Source of the DNA: JBGTGT01 sp051439375
GTDB lineage: Bacteria; Cyanobacteriota; Cyanobacteriia; Cyanobacteriales; Microcystaceae
DNA length: 64,000 bases
Assembly (NCBI GenBank): GCA_051439375.1
Contig: JBFRWB010000245.1
Location: 6,232 to 70,231, forward strand
Reading direction: 5' to 3'
The notes beneath the pieces are model-generated. The model was not told the origin of the DNA and ran no database searches. It saw nothing but the letters and a program-made list of their open reading frames with translations. This document shows, one piece after another, positions 44,019 to 53,426 of the stretch. How positions within the stretch are numbered: position 1 is the stretch's first letter; each line of letters begins with the position of its first letter. The position numbers and the translations under genes are program-made.

Positions 44019-44843
44019 ATGCTACAAGAGCAACTCGAACAGTTAAAAAATATCTTCGCAGAGATGGAAAAAGCGTTAATTGCTTACTCAGGAGGCGTAG
44101 ATAGTACTTTAGTCGCTAAAATTGCCTATGATGTTTTAGGCGATCGCACAGTGGCCGTTACCGCCATTTCTCCCTCCTTGTTACCTGAAGAATTAGAAGA
44201 AGCAGAAAAACAAGCCAAAATAATTGGAATTCCCCATAAAACCATCGAAACCCTAGAGATGGAGAACCCTGACTATACCTCAAATCCTGTTAATCGATGT
44301 TACTTTTGCAAAAGCGAACTTCATGACACCCTCAAACCCTTAGCGCAACAATGGGGATATCCCTATATCGTCGATGGAGTAAATGCAGATGATCTACAAG
44401 ACTACCGCCCCGGTATCCAAGCAGCCAAGGAAAGAGGCGTTCGCTCTCCTCTAGCAGAGGTAGGCGTAACGAAAGCACAGGTTCGTCAACTTTCCCAAGA
44501 ACTAGGACTATCTTGGTACAATAAGCCATCTCAACCCTGTTTAAGTTCTCGCTTTCCCTACGGAGAAGAAATTACCGTCGAAAAACTACAAAGAGTCGGA
44601 CGAGCAGAGGTTTATCTTCGTAAATTGGGTTACGATAACATCAGGGTACGTTCTCAAGGTGATACAGCTAAAATCGAGCTATTACCCCAAGATATCAAAT
44701 CATTTGTTGTGGATACTAACTTAGAGCAATTGGTTAATCAATTTAAAGCACTAGGATTTATATATGTAACTTTAGACCTAGAAGGCTATCAAAGTGGTAA
44801 ACTTAACCACGTTTTGGGACAGAAAGCGTTAACAAAAACTTAG
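44019..44843 (+). CDS. larE: ATP-dependent sacrificial sulfur transferase LarE
   Basis: A 274-residue PP-loop protein. SGGVDST at about residue 27 is the ATP pyrophosphatase loop. Conserved cysteines occur in NRCYFCKSEL and PCLSSRFPYG, the second at the position of the sacrificial cysteine of LarE; the three-cysteine pattern also fits LarE members thought to hold an iron-sulfur cluster. LarE sulfurates the nickel-pincer nucleotide precursor of lactate racemase. No larB, larC or larA is visible here, so the substrate may differ or the partners are elsewhere. The ATG at 44019 is used although a TTG three codons earlier is possible. Its stop lies 8 bp from that of the transferase gene. Confidence 0.9.
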   Translation: MLQEQLEQLKNIFAEMEKALIAYSGGVDSTLVAKIAYDVLGDRTVAVTAISPSLLPEELEEAEKQAKIIGIPHKTIETLEMENPDYTSNPVNRCYFCKSELHDTLKPLAQQWGYPYIVDGVNADDLQDYRPGIQAAKERGVRSPLAEVGVTKAQVRQLSQELGLSWYNKPSQPCLSSRFPYGEEITVEKLQRVGRAEVYLRKLGYDNIRVRSQGDTAKIELLPQDIKSFVVDTNLEQLVNQFKALGFIYVTLDLEGYQSGKLNHVLGQKALTKT

Positions 44844-44851
44844 GATAGAGA

Positions 44852-45589
44852 TCACCTTCCATCGGCTGTAAAGGCTAAGAATTGACATTTTTTGCCAAAA
44901 TTAACAGCCGCACCGATATAATCTTCTGCTAAGGTAAAAGAGGTAAATCCTGCTAAATTGGGCAACGTGACAGACTCATTGACAAGAGATAACCCCTGTA
45001 TCTGTCCCTCTTGCCATAGAATTCTGATACTATCTAATCCTGCCCCAATTCCGTCCCCTGTTGCTTTTAAATAGGCTTCTTTCGCCGTCCATAGCTCAAA
45101 AAAGGCAGTTAGTTGTTCCTTCCCCGTTAAACCTGCAATTAACGATCCTTCTTCGGGACAAAAAAAACGTTTAGCGATCGCTTCTACATCTGTCATTTCT
45201 CGCACTTTTTCTATATCAATCCCCACATCTCCCCCATAACTAAAAGCAAAAACGGACATTTCCTCAGAATGAGATAGGTTAAAGGAAATAGGCTCAGAAA
45301 AATTGGGTAAATCGAGAGATGGTTTTCCTTTTTTACCATATTTAAAGCAAATCTGACTGGGTTCAATGGTTAAATATTGCCCTAACAGGTGTCTTAACAT
45401 TCCCCTTGCACCAATATAGCGTCGTGTCAGATAATCAAAGCGAAAACGATTGGCTTTACTTATCTCATCTTTAGAAAGCGTATTAGTAAAATTTTGCGCC
45501 AAAAATTCAGAAATTTGCAAATTCATACACCAAAGATGAACCTCATTAGGATTAAGGGAAGGAAAAGAAGCGGGGGGTTTCCAAAGCAT
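44852..45589 (-). CDS. 4'-phosphopantetheinyl transferase (Sfp/HetI type)
   Basis: A 245-residue two-lobe Sfp-type enzyme. ISFNLSHSE, GIDIEKVR (magnesium ligands Asp and Glu), and FFELWTAKEAYLKATG are the three signature motifs. It transfers phosphopantetheine to carrier proteins of fatty acid, polyketide or peptide synthesis; cyanobacteria usually have a single, broad enzyme of this kind (HetI-like/Slr0495-like). An upstream in-frame extension of 38 residues is not conserved, so the ATG at 45589 (MLWKPPASFP) is taken. Convergent with larE; divergent from the DUF4278 gene (193 bp). Confidence 0.9.
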   Translation of the reverse strand: MLWKPPASFPSLNPNEVHLWCMNLQISEFLAQNFTNTLSKDEISKANRFRFDYLTRRYIGARGMLRHLLGQYLTIEPSQICFKYGKKGKPSLDLPNFSEPISFNLSHSEEMSVFAFSYGGDVGIDIEKVREMTDVEAIAKRFFCPEEGSLIAGLTGKEQLTAFFELWTAKEAYLKATGDGIGAGLDSIRILWQEGQIQGLSLVNESVTLPNLAGFTSFTLAEDYIGAAVNFGKKCQFLAFTADGR

Positions 45590-45635
45590 TGTCTTTACAA
45601 GATGAAACACTACTAAGTTTTTGTTGGGAAAGCAC

Positions 45636-45664
45636 TTGACAATCCACTTTAAAACTGTAACAAT
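45636..45664 (+). promoter_or_regulatory. Possible promoter of the DUF4278 gene
   Basis: TTGACA (45636-45641), 17 bp, AACAAT (45659-45664). The gene starts at 45783. The -10 is imperfect, and the region lies inside the upstream extension of the divergent transferase frame. Confidence 0.4.
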
Positions 45665-45782
45665 AGATACAGAAAGTAAATCGTTCATCCTTTCTCCACT
45701 CAATTACATCGGAAGGACGGAAGTAGGGAATTATTCCCGAAGGAACGCGCCTCAACCCTACACTCACATTGAGGAGCGCACT

Positions 45783-46199
45783 ATGAAACTAACCTATCGT
45801 GGCATAAGCTATCAATATACCCCTCCTGTTGAAACTCACGAAACCCAAGTCGCAGGAAAATACAGAGGATTAGACTGGCGTTTTCGCAATCTCCAAAAAC
45901 CGCCTGTATTGCAACCGAGAGCTAATTTAACCTATCGAGGTGTCACTTATAATCCGACGGTAGCAACAGAAAAACCAGTTAAAGAAACGGTTGCGGTGAC
46001 TTCCACCCAAGATAAAGCCCGTTTATTAATGCTCAAACAGAGTAAAAACATGATGAAACGGCAAAGAACCTTACTAAACCGTTTAGCGGCTGAGATTGGC
46101 TTAGATATGACCGATTCAGACTACGAAAATCGGATTCAAGGTAAGATTCATCCAACATTTCGCCAAGACTATAGCCGTCATGGTGCAGCGATGAGTTAA
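45783..46199 (+). CDS. DUF4278 domain-containing protein
   Basis: A 138-residue basic protein with two copies of the short DUF4278 motif: LTYRGISYQY at residues 3-12 and LTYRGVTYNP at about 48-57. The function of DUF4278 proteins, which are restricted largely to cyanobacteria, is unknown. A GAGGAG ribosome binding site and the conserved MKLTYRG start argue for 45783; a longer frame opening at 45621 is not supported. The C-terminal half (LLMLKQSKNMMKRQRTLLNR) is helical. Confidence 0.85.
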   Translation: MKLTYRGISYQYTPPVETHETQVAGKYRGLDWRFRNLQKPPVLQPRANLTYRGVTYNPTVATEKPVKETVAVTSTQDKARLLMLKQSKNMMKRQRTLLNRLAAEIGLDMTDSDYENRIQGKIHPTFRQDYSRHGAAMS

Positions 46200-46231
46200 T
46201 CGTCAAATCAGTTTAAATTTTGTAGGGACAC

Positions 46232-46261
46232 TGTAGGGACATTGCATGCAGTGTCCCTACA
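46232..46261. repeat. Inverted repeat TGTAGGGACA
   Basis: TGTAGGGACA (46232-46241) pairs perfectly with TGTCCCTACA (46252-46261), loop TTGCATGCAG. An extra half copy TGTAGGGACA lies just before, at 46221-46230. The spacer continues with a CTACGGGCAAGGCAAAAG repeat. The site is between convergent DUF4278 and tsaE genes. Confidence 0.75.
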
Positions 46262-46330
46262 ACTATAGTGCTACGGGCAAGGCAAAAGTGAAAGGTAAGT
46301 AAGGAAAGCGTTTCAGAGATCGCCACTCTT

Positions 46331-46783
46331 TCAATCATCCTGATAAGATACAATTCTGTGGTCATTAATAACCACTTTACGGCCGTTTTGAGCCAAATAA
46401 ACTAACTCAATCCATAGATAACCATTAGGTTTATAAGCGAGTCTTTCTGGCCATTCAATCACCGTAATTCCCAAAGGAGTCTCAATTCCCTCCCAATAAT
46501 TTTCTAAATATAATCCTCTAGTTTCTTGTGGATTTAAGCGATATAAATCTAAATGGTATAGAGGAATACGACCCTCTAAATATTCATTAATTAACGTAAA
46601 AGTAGGACTGACAATTGGTTCATGAATTCCTAAGCCAGTCCCAATTCCTTGTACAAGTGTCGTTTTTCCTGCCCCCAATTCTCCCTTTAATAAAAGAGTT
46701 GTACCTGCTGTTAAGGTTTCCCCTAATTGTTGACCAAAACTTAGGGTTGCTTGGGAATTAGGTAGATTAATTATTTCCTGCAT
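46331..46783 (-). CDS. tsaE: tRNA threonylcarbamoyladenosine biosynthesis ATPase TsaE
   Basis: A 150-residue P-loop ATPase that works with TsaB/TsaD to make t6A in ANN-decoding tRNAs. Walker A GELGAGKTTLVQGIG, the following SPTFTLINEY segment and YHLDLYRL are diagnostic. It follows the HlyD adaptor gene with only a 10 bp gap on the same strand, so it is likely cotranscribed with the exporter, which is an unrelated function. Confidence 0.93.
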   Translation of the reverse strand: MQEIINLPNSQATLSFGQQLGETLTAGTTLLLKGELGAGKTTLVQGIGTGLGIHEPIVSPTFTLINEYLEGRIPLYHLDLYRLNPQETRGLYLENYWEGIETPLGITVIEWPERLAYKPNGYLWIELVYLAQNGRKVVINDHRIVSYQDD

Positions 46784-46793
46784 GGGAATCGTC

Positions 46794-48545
46794 TTAACGA
46801 GTTTGTTTCAAACTTTCGACTTTCTTTTGGAAGAGTTCGGTAAATAAACTTAGCACCGTGCGATCTTCTCGGACTTTAATGTTAACACTAATGGACATTC
46901 CCGATTGTAAGGGAATTTTTTTACCATTAACTTCCATACATTGTAAACCATCCTCCGTTAAGCACTGATTCTCATCAATTTTGATTCGGGTAGGAAAGCG
47001 ATAATATTGGTGAACCTCATCAGGAGGAAGGGCATCTGAGCCAATAGAAACTACTTCACCTTCAAGGTCGCCAAACTCGCTAAAGGGAAAAGAATCAATT
47101 CTTACATCAGCCCTATCATTAACTTCGACAAAACCAATATCTTTATTGGTAATACTAACTTCAGCAATTAAATTATCATCAGGGACGATTTTTAAGAGCG
47201 GTTCAGATTGACTGGGTGGGGGAACATACCCACGAGTGGCTTTGAGATCAAAGACCGTTCCATTAACAGGAGAACGAATTTCTTGATACTCAATATTAAC
47301 TTTGGTTCGTTTAATTTGTCCATCTCGTTCGGCCATTTGTTTGCGATTATCTACGATAATTTTAGTTAGTTGACTATCAACTTCAGCAATACGCTTGGTA
47401 TTTTCTGCCATACTCTCTCTGAGTCGTGTTTCTCCCTCCGAAAGAATATTAACTAACTTCGCTTTTCCTTGAGCTAAGGCATAGTTTAAACGGGCATTTT
47501 CTTCTGTTAATTGAGCAATTCTAGAGGTACGCTCCCAAACTCTTTGTTGCTGTTGTTCAAAGTCTAGTACGCCTTGAGACTGCTCTGTATAAAGTTGTTT
47601 ATAGCGGTCAATAATTTCTCGTCTTTGCCGTTCAATTTGTAACTTAGATAGTGCGCCTTCTTCTAGCAAGGGTTCAACATCAGCCAAAATTTCTCTTTCA
47701 ATCTCAAGACTTTTTTGGGCTTCAGCCATTGTTTTTTCATTACGAGTTTTAATTTCTGCGAGTAATTGTTTATCTATTACGACTTGTTCTTTGGCTTCTG
47801 CGAGTTGGATTTGATTTTGTTCGAGTTGTTGGCGAATTTGCTCATTTTCAAATTCGGTCATAGCAATACGAGATTGTAACTCAGCACGGGCTGCTTTAAG
47901 TCGTCCGATTTGATCAGGGGTTAAACCTTCTGTTGAGGGGTTATCTTTTGATCTTAGCTGCAAGTCAAATAGTCTATTTTCACTGACAAGGGCGACTCGG
48001 TTGCGGGCTAGATTAGCGATCGCTGTCGGTAATTTAAGACGAATAATTGCCTGTTCGACTTGAGCTTGATTCATGGGTTGCCCCATTAATGCTTCATAAA
48101 AACGGGTTTCTTGCATCAATTCTCGTCTAACGTCTTCTAAAGACTTTAATTCTGCCATAGAAGCACGAGGATCTAATCTGACTAGCACTTGTCCTTCTTT
48201 GACTTTATCCCCGTCTTTGACTAAGACTTCTTGAACGACACCATCGAGGGGGGCTTGAATTTCTTTAACGGTATCAGAGGGTTTTAATTGTCCTTGAGCA
48301 GCGATCACCTGTTCGATTTTGGCAAAAGCTGACCAAATTACAACTGCCGTGGTTACGCCTACAATACCGAGGGTTACGCCCCTAGCCCATGCTGAAGATT
48401 GACGGAGAACGACGGCTTGATCTGTATTAGGAATGGGAGAAAATAGATTTTCTTGGTCATCCTTCACAAATGGAGTTGCATTGTCTTGAGAACTTGCTCC
48501 ATTTCCGTTTTTATTGTGGTTGGTAAGTTGATCGTTGCTTTGCAT
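46794..48545 (-). CDS. HlyD family type I secretion periplasmic adaptor
   Basis: A 583-residue membrane fusion protein. A cytoplasmic Gln/Asn-rich N-terminus of about 50 residues precedes one transmembrane helix (about 55-74). Then come a lipoyl/beta-barrel half (GVVQEVLVKDGDKVKEGQVLV), a long coiled coil (about 150-400, many heptads) and the returning half (EYQEIRSPVNGTVFDL; LLKIVPDDN; barrel). It connects the ABC exporter to a TolC-type outer-membrane channel. It lies directly downstream of the ABC exporter gene, with a 7 bp repeat array between, and just before tsaE. The likely substrate class is RTX-like proteins such as the S8 protease, an inference. Confidence 0.9.
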   Translation of the reverse strand: MQSNDQLTNHNKNGNGASSQDNATPFVKDDQENLFSPIPNTDQAVVLRQSSAWARGVTLGIVGVTTAVVIWSAFAKIEQVIAAQGQLKPSDTVKEIQAPLDGVVQEVLVKDGDKVKEGQVLVRLDPRASMAELKSLEDVRRELMQETRFYEALMGQPMNQAQVEQAIIRLKLPTAIANLARNRVALVSENRLFDLQLRSKDNPSTEGLTPDQIGRLKAARAELQSRIAMTEFENEQIRQQLEQNQIQLAEAKEQVVIDKQLLAEIKTRNEKTMAEAQKSLEIEREILADVEPLLEEGALSKLQIERQRREIIDRYKQLYTEQSQGVLDFEQQQQRVWERTSRIAQLTEENARLNYALAQGKAKLVNILSEGETRLRESMAENTKRIAEVDSQLTKIIVDNRKQMAERDGQIKRTKVNIEYQEIRSPVNGTVFDLKATRGYVPPPSQSEPLLKIVPDDNLIAEVSITNKDIGFVEVNDRADVRIDSFPFSEFGDLEGEVVSIGSDALPPDEVHQYYRFPTRIKIDENQCLTEDGLQCMEVNGKKIPLQSGMSISVNIKVREDRTVLSLFTELFQKKVESLKQTR

Positions 48546-48549
48546 TTTA

Positions 48550-48689
48550 GGTTCTAGGTGTCGGGTGTCGGGTTTTAGGTTTCGGGTTACGGGTTTCAGG
48601 TGTCGGGTTTCAGGTTTCAGGTTTCAGGTTTCAGGTTTCGGGTGTCGGGTTTCAGGTTTCGGGTTTCGGGTTTCAGGTTTCGGGTTTCA
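48550..48689. repeat. Heptanucleotide tandem repeat (about 20 units)
   Basis: Twenty head-to-tail 7 bp units, mostly GGTTTCA and GGTTTCG with some GGTGTCG, from 48550 to 48689, followed by ACTGATT repeats to about 48720. Such short tandemly repeated heptamers are known from cyanobacteria. Here they fill most of the spacer between the exporter and adaptor genes. Confidence 0.9.
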
Positions 48690-48722
48690 AACTGATTACT
48701 GATTACTGATTACTAATCACTG

Positions 48723-51700
48723 TTAAAGTCCTGATTCTTGTTGTTGGTATAGGTAAGCATATCGTCCTTGTAAAGCCATTAATTCCTCGTGAGTTCCCTG
48801 TTCTACCACTGATCCCTCTTCCATCATAACAATGACATCTGCGGTTCTGACCGTTCCTAAACGGTGGGTAATAAAGAAAACTGTGCGATCTTTAAAGTGA
48901 TCTAGCAAATTGATGCAGACTTGCTGCTCTGTGGCATAATCTAAGGCACTGGTGGCTTCATCAAGTACTAACATTCGAGGATTTTGTAAGACCGATCGCG
49001 CGATCGCTACCCGTTGTCTTTGTCCCCCCGATAAAGCAGATCCCCGTTCTCCCACTCTTGTATTGTAACCGTTTGGTAGGGTCATAATAAACTCATGGGC
49101 GGCGGCAACTTTAGCGGCTTCGATAATCTCTTCAATGGTGGCATCGGGGTTGGTTAAGGCGATATTATCTTGTACGGTGCCATCAAAGAGTAAGGTTTCT
49201 TGGGGAACAACTCCCACTTGACGACGGAGAGAATAAAGCTCTACTTTCGAGATATCGTAATTATCAATGAGAATACGCCCTGATTCGGGTTCATATAACC
49301 GTGAAACTAGCTTTGTTAAGGTACTTTTCCCTGCCCCAGATGGGCCAACGACAGCAATGAATGTTCCGTCTGGAAAATCGATATTGACGTTATTTAGTTG
49401 TAAGGGGCCATGTTGTTTGAAACGGAAAGAGACATTTTCATAGGTAATTGCGCCTTTAATTAGGGGCATAGGGATGTTATCTCGATCTTCTTCTGCTTCT
49501 TGGGGAGTATCCACAATATCAGCTAAACGTTCTAAGGATAAGGCGGTTTCTTGGAAGTTTTGCCACAGTTGAGTCAAGCGTAAAATGGGAGAAGTTACAT
49601 AACTAGCAATAATACGAAATGCAATCAATTGACCTAATGTTAATTGTTGTTCTAATACTAAATAAGCCCCAACCCATAAAACCAATAAACCAGAGAGTTT
49701 ATTGAGGAAATTACTCATAGAACTGGCAAAGGTAGAAGTAATCACTGTATTGAAGCCGGCTGCCACATATCTAGCGTATTTTTCTTGCCATTTCCAACGA
49801 GAACGCAATTCAATATTTTGTGCTTTTACGGTTTGTATCCCAGACATCACCTCCACCAAATAAGATTGAGTTTGAGCATTGCGTTCGGCTTTATTTCGTA
49901 GTTGACGGCGAATGGTAGGGGAGAAAATGAGGGTTAAGGCGACAAATAACGGCACAATTCCCAAAGCAACAAAGGTTAATAGGGGACTGTAAATAAACAT
50001 CACCACGATGTAAACCACGGAGAAAACCGCATCTAAGACCACGGTTAGGGCTGTCCCTGTTAGAAACTGTCGAATATTTTCTAATTCGTTTACCCTTGTG
50101 GAAATTTCCCCAACGGGTCGTTTTTCAAAGTAACGCAAAGGAAGCCGCAACAAGTGGTCAATAATTTCTGATCCCAAACTCATATCAATGCGGTTGGTGG
50201 TATCCACAAAGAGATAAGTCCTTAAAGCGGTTAAAAGAGCTTCAAAAATCGCAATAATGAGCAAGAAAATCCCCAAAACTTGCAAAGTATCCGCACTATT
50301 CTGCACAATTACCTTATCAATAATGACCTGAATCATTAAAGGATTGGCTAACCCAAATAACTGTACAAAAAAGGATGCAATAAAAACGGTTAGTAAAACC
50401 CAGCGATATTTAATGAGGGAAGGGACAAACCAACCAAGGCCAAAGCGTTGTTGGGGGGTTTCTTTGGTTTTTTGCAGTAGCAATACTTGCGTCACCCGAC
50501 GGCCTTGAGGGGTGACCTCTGTTTCTAATGAGTCTAGAAACTGTTCAGGTTTCAGCCGTAAAATTCCTTTTTCGGGAATTCCCAAGACAAAACGCTTCTC
50601 ATTCGCTTCATAAAGAATGGCTAAAGTATCTTTCCACTGTACAAGGGCAGGGGGATATACTTGAGTCATGGCACTAAGCGGAATCGAGACTAATTGGGCA
50701 TTTAATCCCATTAATTCGACAATTGCCCCACATAATGCTAAAGAAAATTGATTTTGTCGCTCTAGTTGTTCCTTAACGATGCGGTTAATCACATCTTTGC
50801 GGAACGGCATTTTAAAATATTGACTCAGCATCTGGAAAATCGCTACCTTCATCTGTTGAGGATCAGTTCCTCGCACATAAGGATAAGATTTCCGTCCTAT
50901 TCCCTCAGGAGGGGGAGTCCCGATTTTTTGAGGCTGATTTGAATCGACAATTTCTACATCTTTGTAGGGAATATCATCTTCATCGTGGGTTATTATAGGC
51001 TTTTCGTCTTTAAGCTTTTCAATACGGATAGCTTCTAACCTTTCTAAGCAGCTTTCCCAACTAAAGGGAATCCCAACAAGGCGCAGATTAGAAGGGACTT
51101 TCCCATTTGGTGTAAACTGTTCCCCAACTTTATAGCCATCTGCTTTCCCACTGACTAACCATAACCATTGAGGGTTATCTAGACGAGTATCTGGACTCGA
51201 TAAATTAGATGTAATATGAACCTGTGCTTCAGGGGCAATTTCTGTTACCAATTCCCTAAGATAATTATTTCCTTTGGCCTGTTGTTCGAGTTGTTGACCG
51301 AATATATCAAAAAGTTCGATAATTCCTGCTTTATCTTGATAAGCGGCTCTAAAATCGGGGTAATTTTCTATTAAATTTAAAAAGTCCTGCTGGCTTAGGC
51401 TTAATCCTGTGGCTTCCGTTGAAGCAATGACCGTTTCACAGGGAACACCTCTGACGGCGTTCACCCAACCAAAGACATCCCCTTGCTTGAGAAGTTGTAG
51501 GGTAATAGGTATATTAGTTTGGGTATCATATCCTAATGAACGGGCTTTTCCCTCTAAGAGAAAGGTGACATAAGAAGATCCTTGACCCCGCATGAGGATG
51601 ACTTGTCCCATACGATACCGCCAAGGCTGTAATTTGGCTGCCAATTGGCTGATGACATCGGCGGGAAGCTGATTAAATGGCTCGATGTCTGCTAGAAACG

Positions 51701-51728
51701 GTTTATAGTCAGTGGTAGTGTAACTCAT
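48723..51728 (-). CDS. Type I secretion ABC exporter with CNMP-binding and degenerate C39-like domains
   Basis: A 1001-residue fusion. Residues about 12-140 are a cyclic nucleotide-binding fold (FLLEGKARSLG, LKQGDVFGWVNAV). A second CNMP-like stretch to about 230 and a linker follow. Residues about 290-420 look like a peptidase C39 domain but lack the catalytic cysteine (no DCG motif) and have Asp in place of the histidine (QWKDTLAIL), so it should bind, not cleave, substrate as in HlyB. Six transmembrane helices (about 440-720), then the ATPase: GPSGAGKST, LSGGQRQRVAIAR, MLVLDEAT and ITHRLGTV. Cotranscribed with the HlyD adaptor. CNMP-fused C39 exporters are a cyanobacterial feature; the ligand is unknown. 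Confidence 0.9.
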   Translation of the reverse strand: MSYTTTDYKPFLADIEPFNQLPADVISQLAAKLQPWRYRMGQVILMRGQGSSYVTFLLEGKARSLGYDTQTNIPITLQLLKQGDVFGWVNAVRGVPCETVIASTEATGLSLSQQDFLNLIENYPDFRAAYQDKAGIIELFDIFGQQLEQQAKGNNYLRELVTEIAPEAQVHITSNLSSPDTRLDNPQWLWLVSGKADGYKVGEQFTPNGKVPSNLRLVGIPFSWESCLERLEAIRIEKLKDEKPIITHDEDDIPYKDVEIVDSNQPQKIGTPPPEGIGRKSYPYVRGTDPQQMKVAIFQMLSQYFKMPFRKDVINRIVKEQLERQNQFSLALCGAIVELMGLNAQLVSIPLSAMTQVYPPALVQWKDTLAILYEANEKRFVLGIPEKGILRLKPEQFLDSLETEVTPQGRRVTQVLLLQKTKETPQQRFGLGWFVPSLIKYRWVLLTVFIASFFVQLFGLANPLMIQVIIDKVIVQNSADTLQVLGIFLLIIAIFEALLTALRTYLFVDTTNRIDMSLGSEIIDHLLRLPLRYFEKRPVGEISTRVNELENIRQFLTGTALTVVLDAVFSVVYIVVMFIYSPLLTFVALGIVPLFVALTLIFSPTIRRQLRNKAERNAQTQSYLVEVMSGIQTVKAQNIELRSRWKWQEKYARYVAAGFNTVITSTFASSMSNFLNKLSGLLVLWVGAYLVLEQQLTLGQLIAFRIIASYVTSPILRLTQLWQNFQETALSLERLADIVDTPQEAEEDRDNIPMPLIKGAITYENVSFRFKQHGPLQLNNVNIDFPDGTFIAVVGPSGAGKSTLTKLVSRLYEPESGRILIDNYDISKVELYSLRRQVGVVPQETLLFDGTVQDNIALTNPDATIEEIIEAAKVAAAHEFIMTLPNGYNTRVGERGSALSGGQRQRVAIARSVLQNPRMLVLDEATSALDYATEQQVCINLLDHFKDRTVFFITHRLGTVRTADVIVMMEEGSVVEQGTHEELMALQGRYAYLYQQQESGL

Positions 51729-51956
51729 GACTATAGGGTAAGAGCTATATCAAAAAATGCAAGAAATTGTGTCATTTTTTTAATATTTATGACGGAGGCT
51801 CTTATTTGGATTGCTATTTTCCCTGAGTTTTTTAGAGTAGCGATCGCTTGTTCAAGAATAGCGATCGCATAATATATAGCCCTACGCAAAAGGCAAAAGT
51901 CGCGTATCCAAAAGTAGGAGGAATCGACAAGATACAGGGTTAAAAGGGGTCTAATC

Positions 51957-53426
51957 TTAACGATTAGCGTAATCTTCCGTCACATCTGAAACATTGGAAC
52001 GAACCGATAATTTTCTGAACAGATAGAAGCCAAAGACTAACCAGAAGATTAACAGGCCACCTGTAACTATCAGCATAGATACCAGACCAAATCTAGCGAT
52101 TAAAGCTGGCGCAGCCGCCGTAAACAAACCACCCCCTACAATCGGCTCAAAAAATAGCTGTTTGTAGGCAAAACTTTCAAATGCGCCTGATTTATTATCC
52201 GGGTCAGCCATACGAATGAGTAAGATTCCTGTCGCTGTAACCCCCATTGATTGCCCCATATCACCGATTCCTCGCTCAAACCAATAGGAAGGTAATAAAC
52301 GGGGGGCTAAAAAGATGAATGCACCCACAGTCCAGACAATTCCCGCAACAGAAATCAAAAGAAAGGGAATAAGATTTTCCCCTAACGCAGATAAGGAAAT
52401 CGTTGCTAAAGCGGTAATAATAACCACATCAAGGGCTAAACCAGCAATATTATTCTGTAAAGGACGCATAATTAGAGGACTCACCCGAAATCGCTTGGCC
52501 AATACCTGAACGATAATTCCCCCAATCAAAGCCATAGGGAAGAGAGGAACATATTTGATCAGGGTAAATCCTTGTCCTTGTTGTCCCCATGTCAGGAATT
52601 CAATCCGTTTGAGAACTTCCAGAATTAACCAACCAATGGCAACCGCAAAAGCAACAAAGCCAAAATTCAGGGATAAAGGATCAATTAAGAAGTTTTTCGT
52701 TAATTTGGCTCTAGCACGACGAATCTCAGGATCTTCTTGGTGAAACAAGCCCACTTCATCCTCTTCTCCCGATTCAGGGGCTTGTGATTCAGTAATATAC
52801 CCTTTGCTACGTCCCCAGTTGGTTAAAATCGTTCCAGCAATAATTCCCGTAACAATGCCCACTGTTGCTAATCCTAAAGCCATATCTGACCCTTCAGGAA
52901 AGCCTAATTCGACAAAGGTTTCACCCATTCCCGCCGCCGTACCATGACCGCCTTCAAAGGTCACTTCGATTAACGCCCCGGCAATAGGATTCATGCCAAA
53001 AACAGGACCTAATACCAGCATAGCTAGTAAAATTCCCGTTACATACTGTCCCCATGCAAGGGTTTGACCAAAAGCTACCTGTGGGGCTGCTTTACGCCAA
53101 ATATCCCTAGGACTCGGAATGACTTCCCCTAAGAAAAGGGCGGCAAACACAATATTAATGAAAACACCGGGAGATTGTTTCCATACGGTGCGCATCGGTT
53201 CGGTAAATAGACCATTTTCAGCGATATAAGTCCCGTCAAACCCAAAATTAGCAGCGATCACCCCTAAGACTTGAGGGCCTAAGATGAGGGCAACACAACC
53301 TGCAATAATGGATGAGGGTAAGTAAATCTTTTGGAAAAATTTGATTTTATGCTTTAGCCATCGACCCACTAGCAAGAGAATGGCAATGAGGGTAAAGGCA
53401 AAGAATACATCTTTGAGGTTAAACAT
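51957..53426 (-). CDS. Sodium:glutamate symporter family protein (GltS-like)
   Basis: A 489-residue polytopic membrane protein with about twelve helices in two inverted halves. The motif FEGGHGTAAGMGETF near residue 160 is the conserved GGHGT pore region of GltS transporters, and the second-half GDMGQSMGVTATG is its counterpart. A soluble acidic loop of about 40 residues (SQAPESGEEDEVG) divides the halves. In Synechocystis the GltS homologue imports glutamate with sodium; substrate here is inferred. A single gene, upstream of which lies an AT-rich spacer shared with the divergent DUF4330 gene. Confidence 0.78.
   Translation of the reverse strand: MFNLKDVFFAFTLIAILLLVGRWLKHKIKFFQKIYLPSSIIAGCVALILGPQVLGVIAANFGFDGTYIAENGLFTEPMRTVWKQSPGVFINIVFAALFLGEVIPSPRDIWRKAAPQVAFGQTLAWGQYVTGILLAMLVLGPVFGMNPIAGALIEVTFEGGHGTAAGMGETFVELGFPEGSDMALGLATVGIVTGIIAGTILTNWGRSKGYITESQAPESGEEDEVGLFHQEDPEIRRARAKLTKNFLIDPLSLNFGFVAFAVAIGWLILEVLKRIEFLTWGQQGQGFTLIKYVPLFPMALIGGIIVQVLAKRFRVSPLIMRPLQNNIAGLALDVVIITALATISLSALGENLIPFLLISVAGIVWTVGAFIFLAPRLLPSYWFERGIGDMGQSMGVTATGILLIRMADPDNKSGAFESFAYKQLFFEPIVGGGLFTAAAPALIARFGLVSMLIVTGGLLIFWLVFGFYLFRKLSVRSNVSDVTEDYANR

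Noticed and set aside
45590..45703. N-terminal extension of the phosphopantetheinyl transferase
   Set aside because: The 38 extra residues are not family-like and overlap the probable promoter of the divergent DUF4278 gene.
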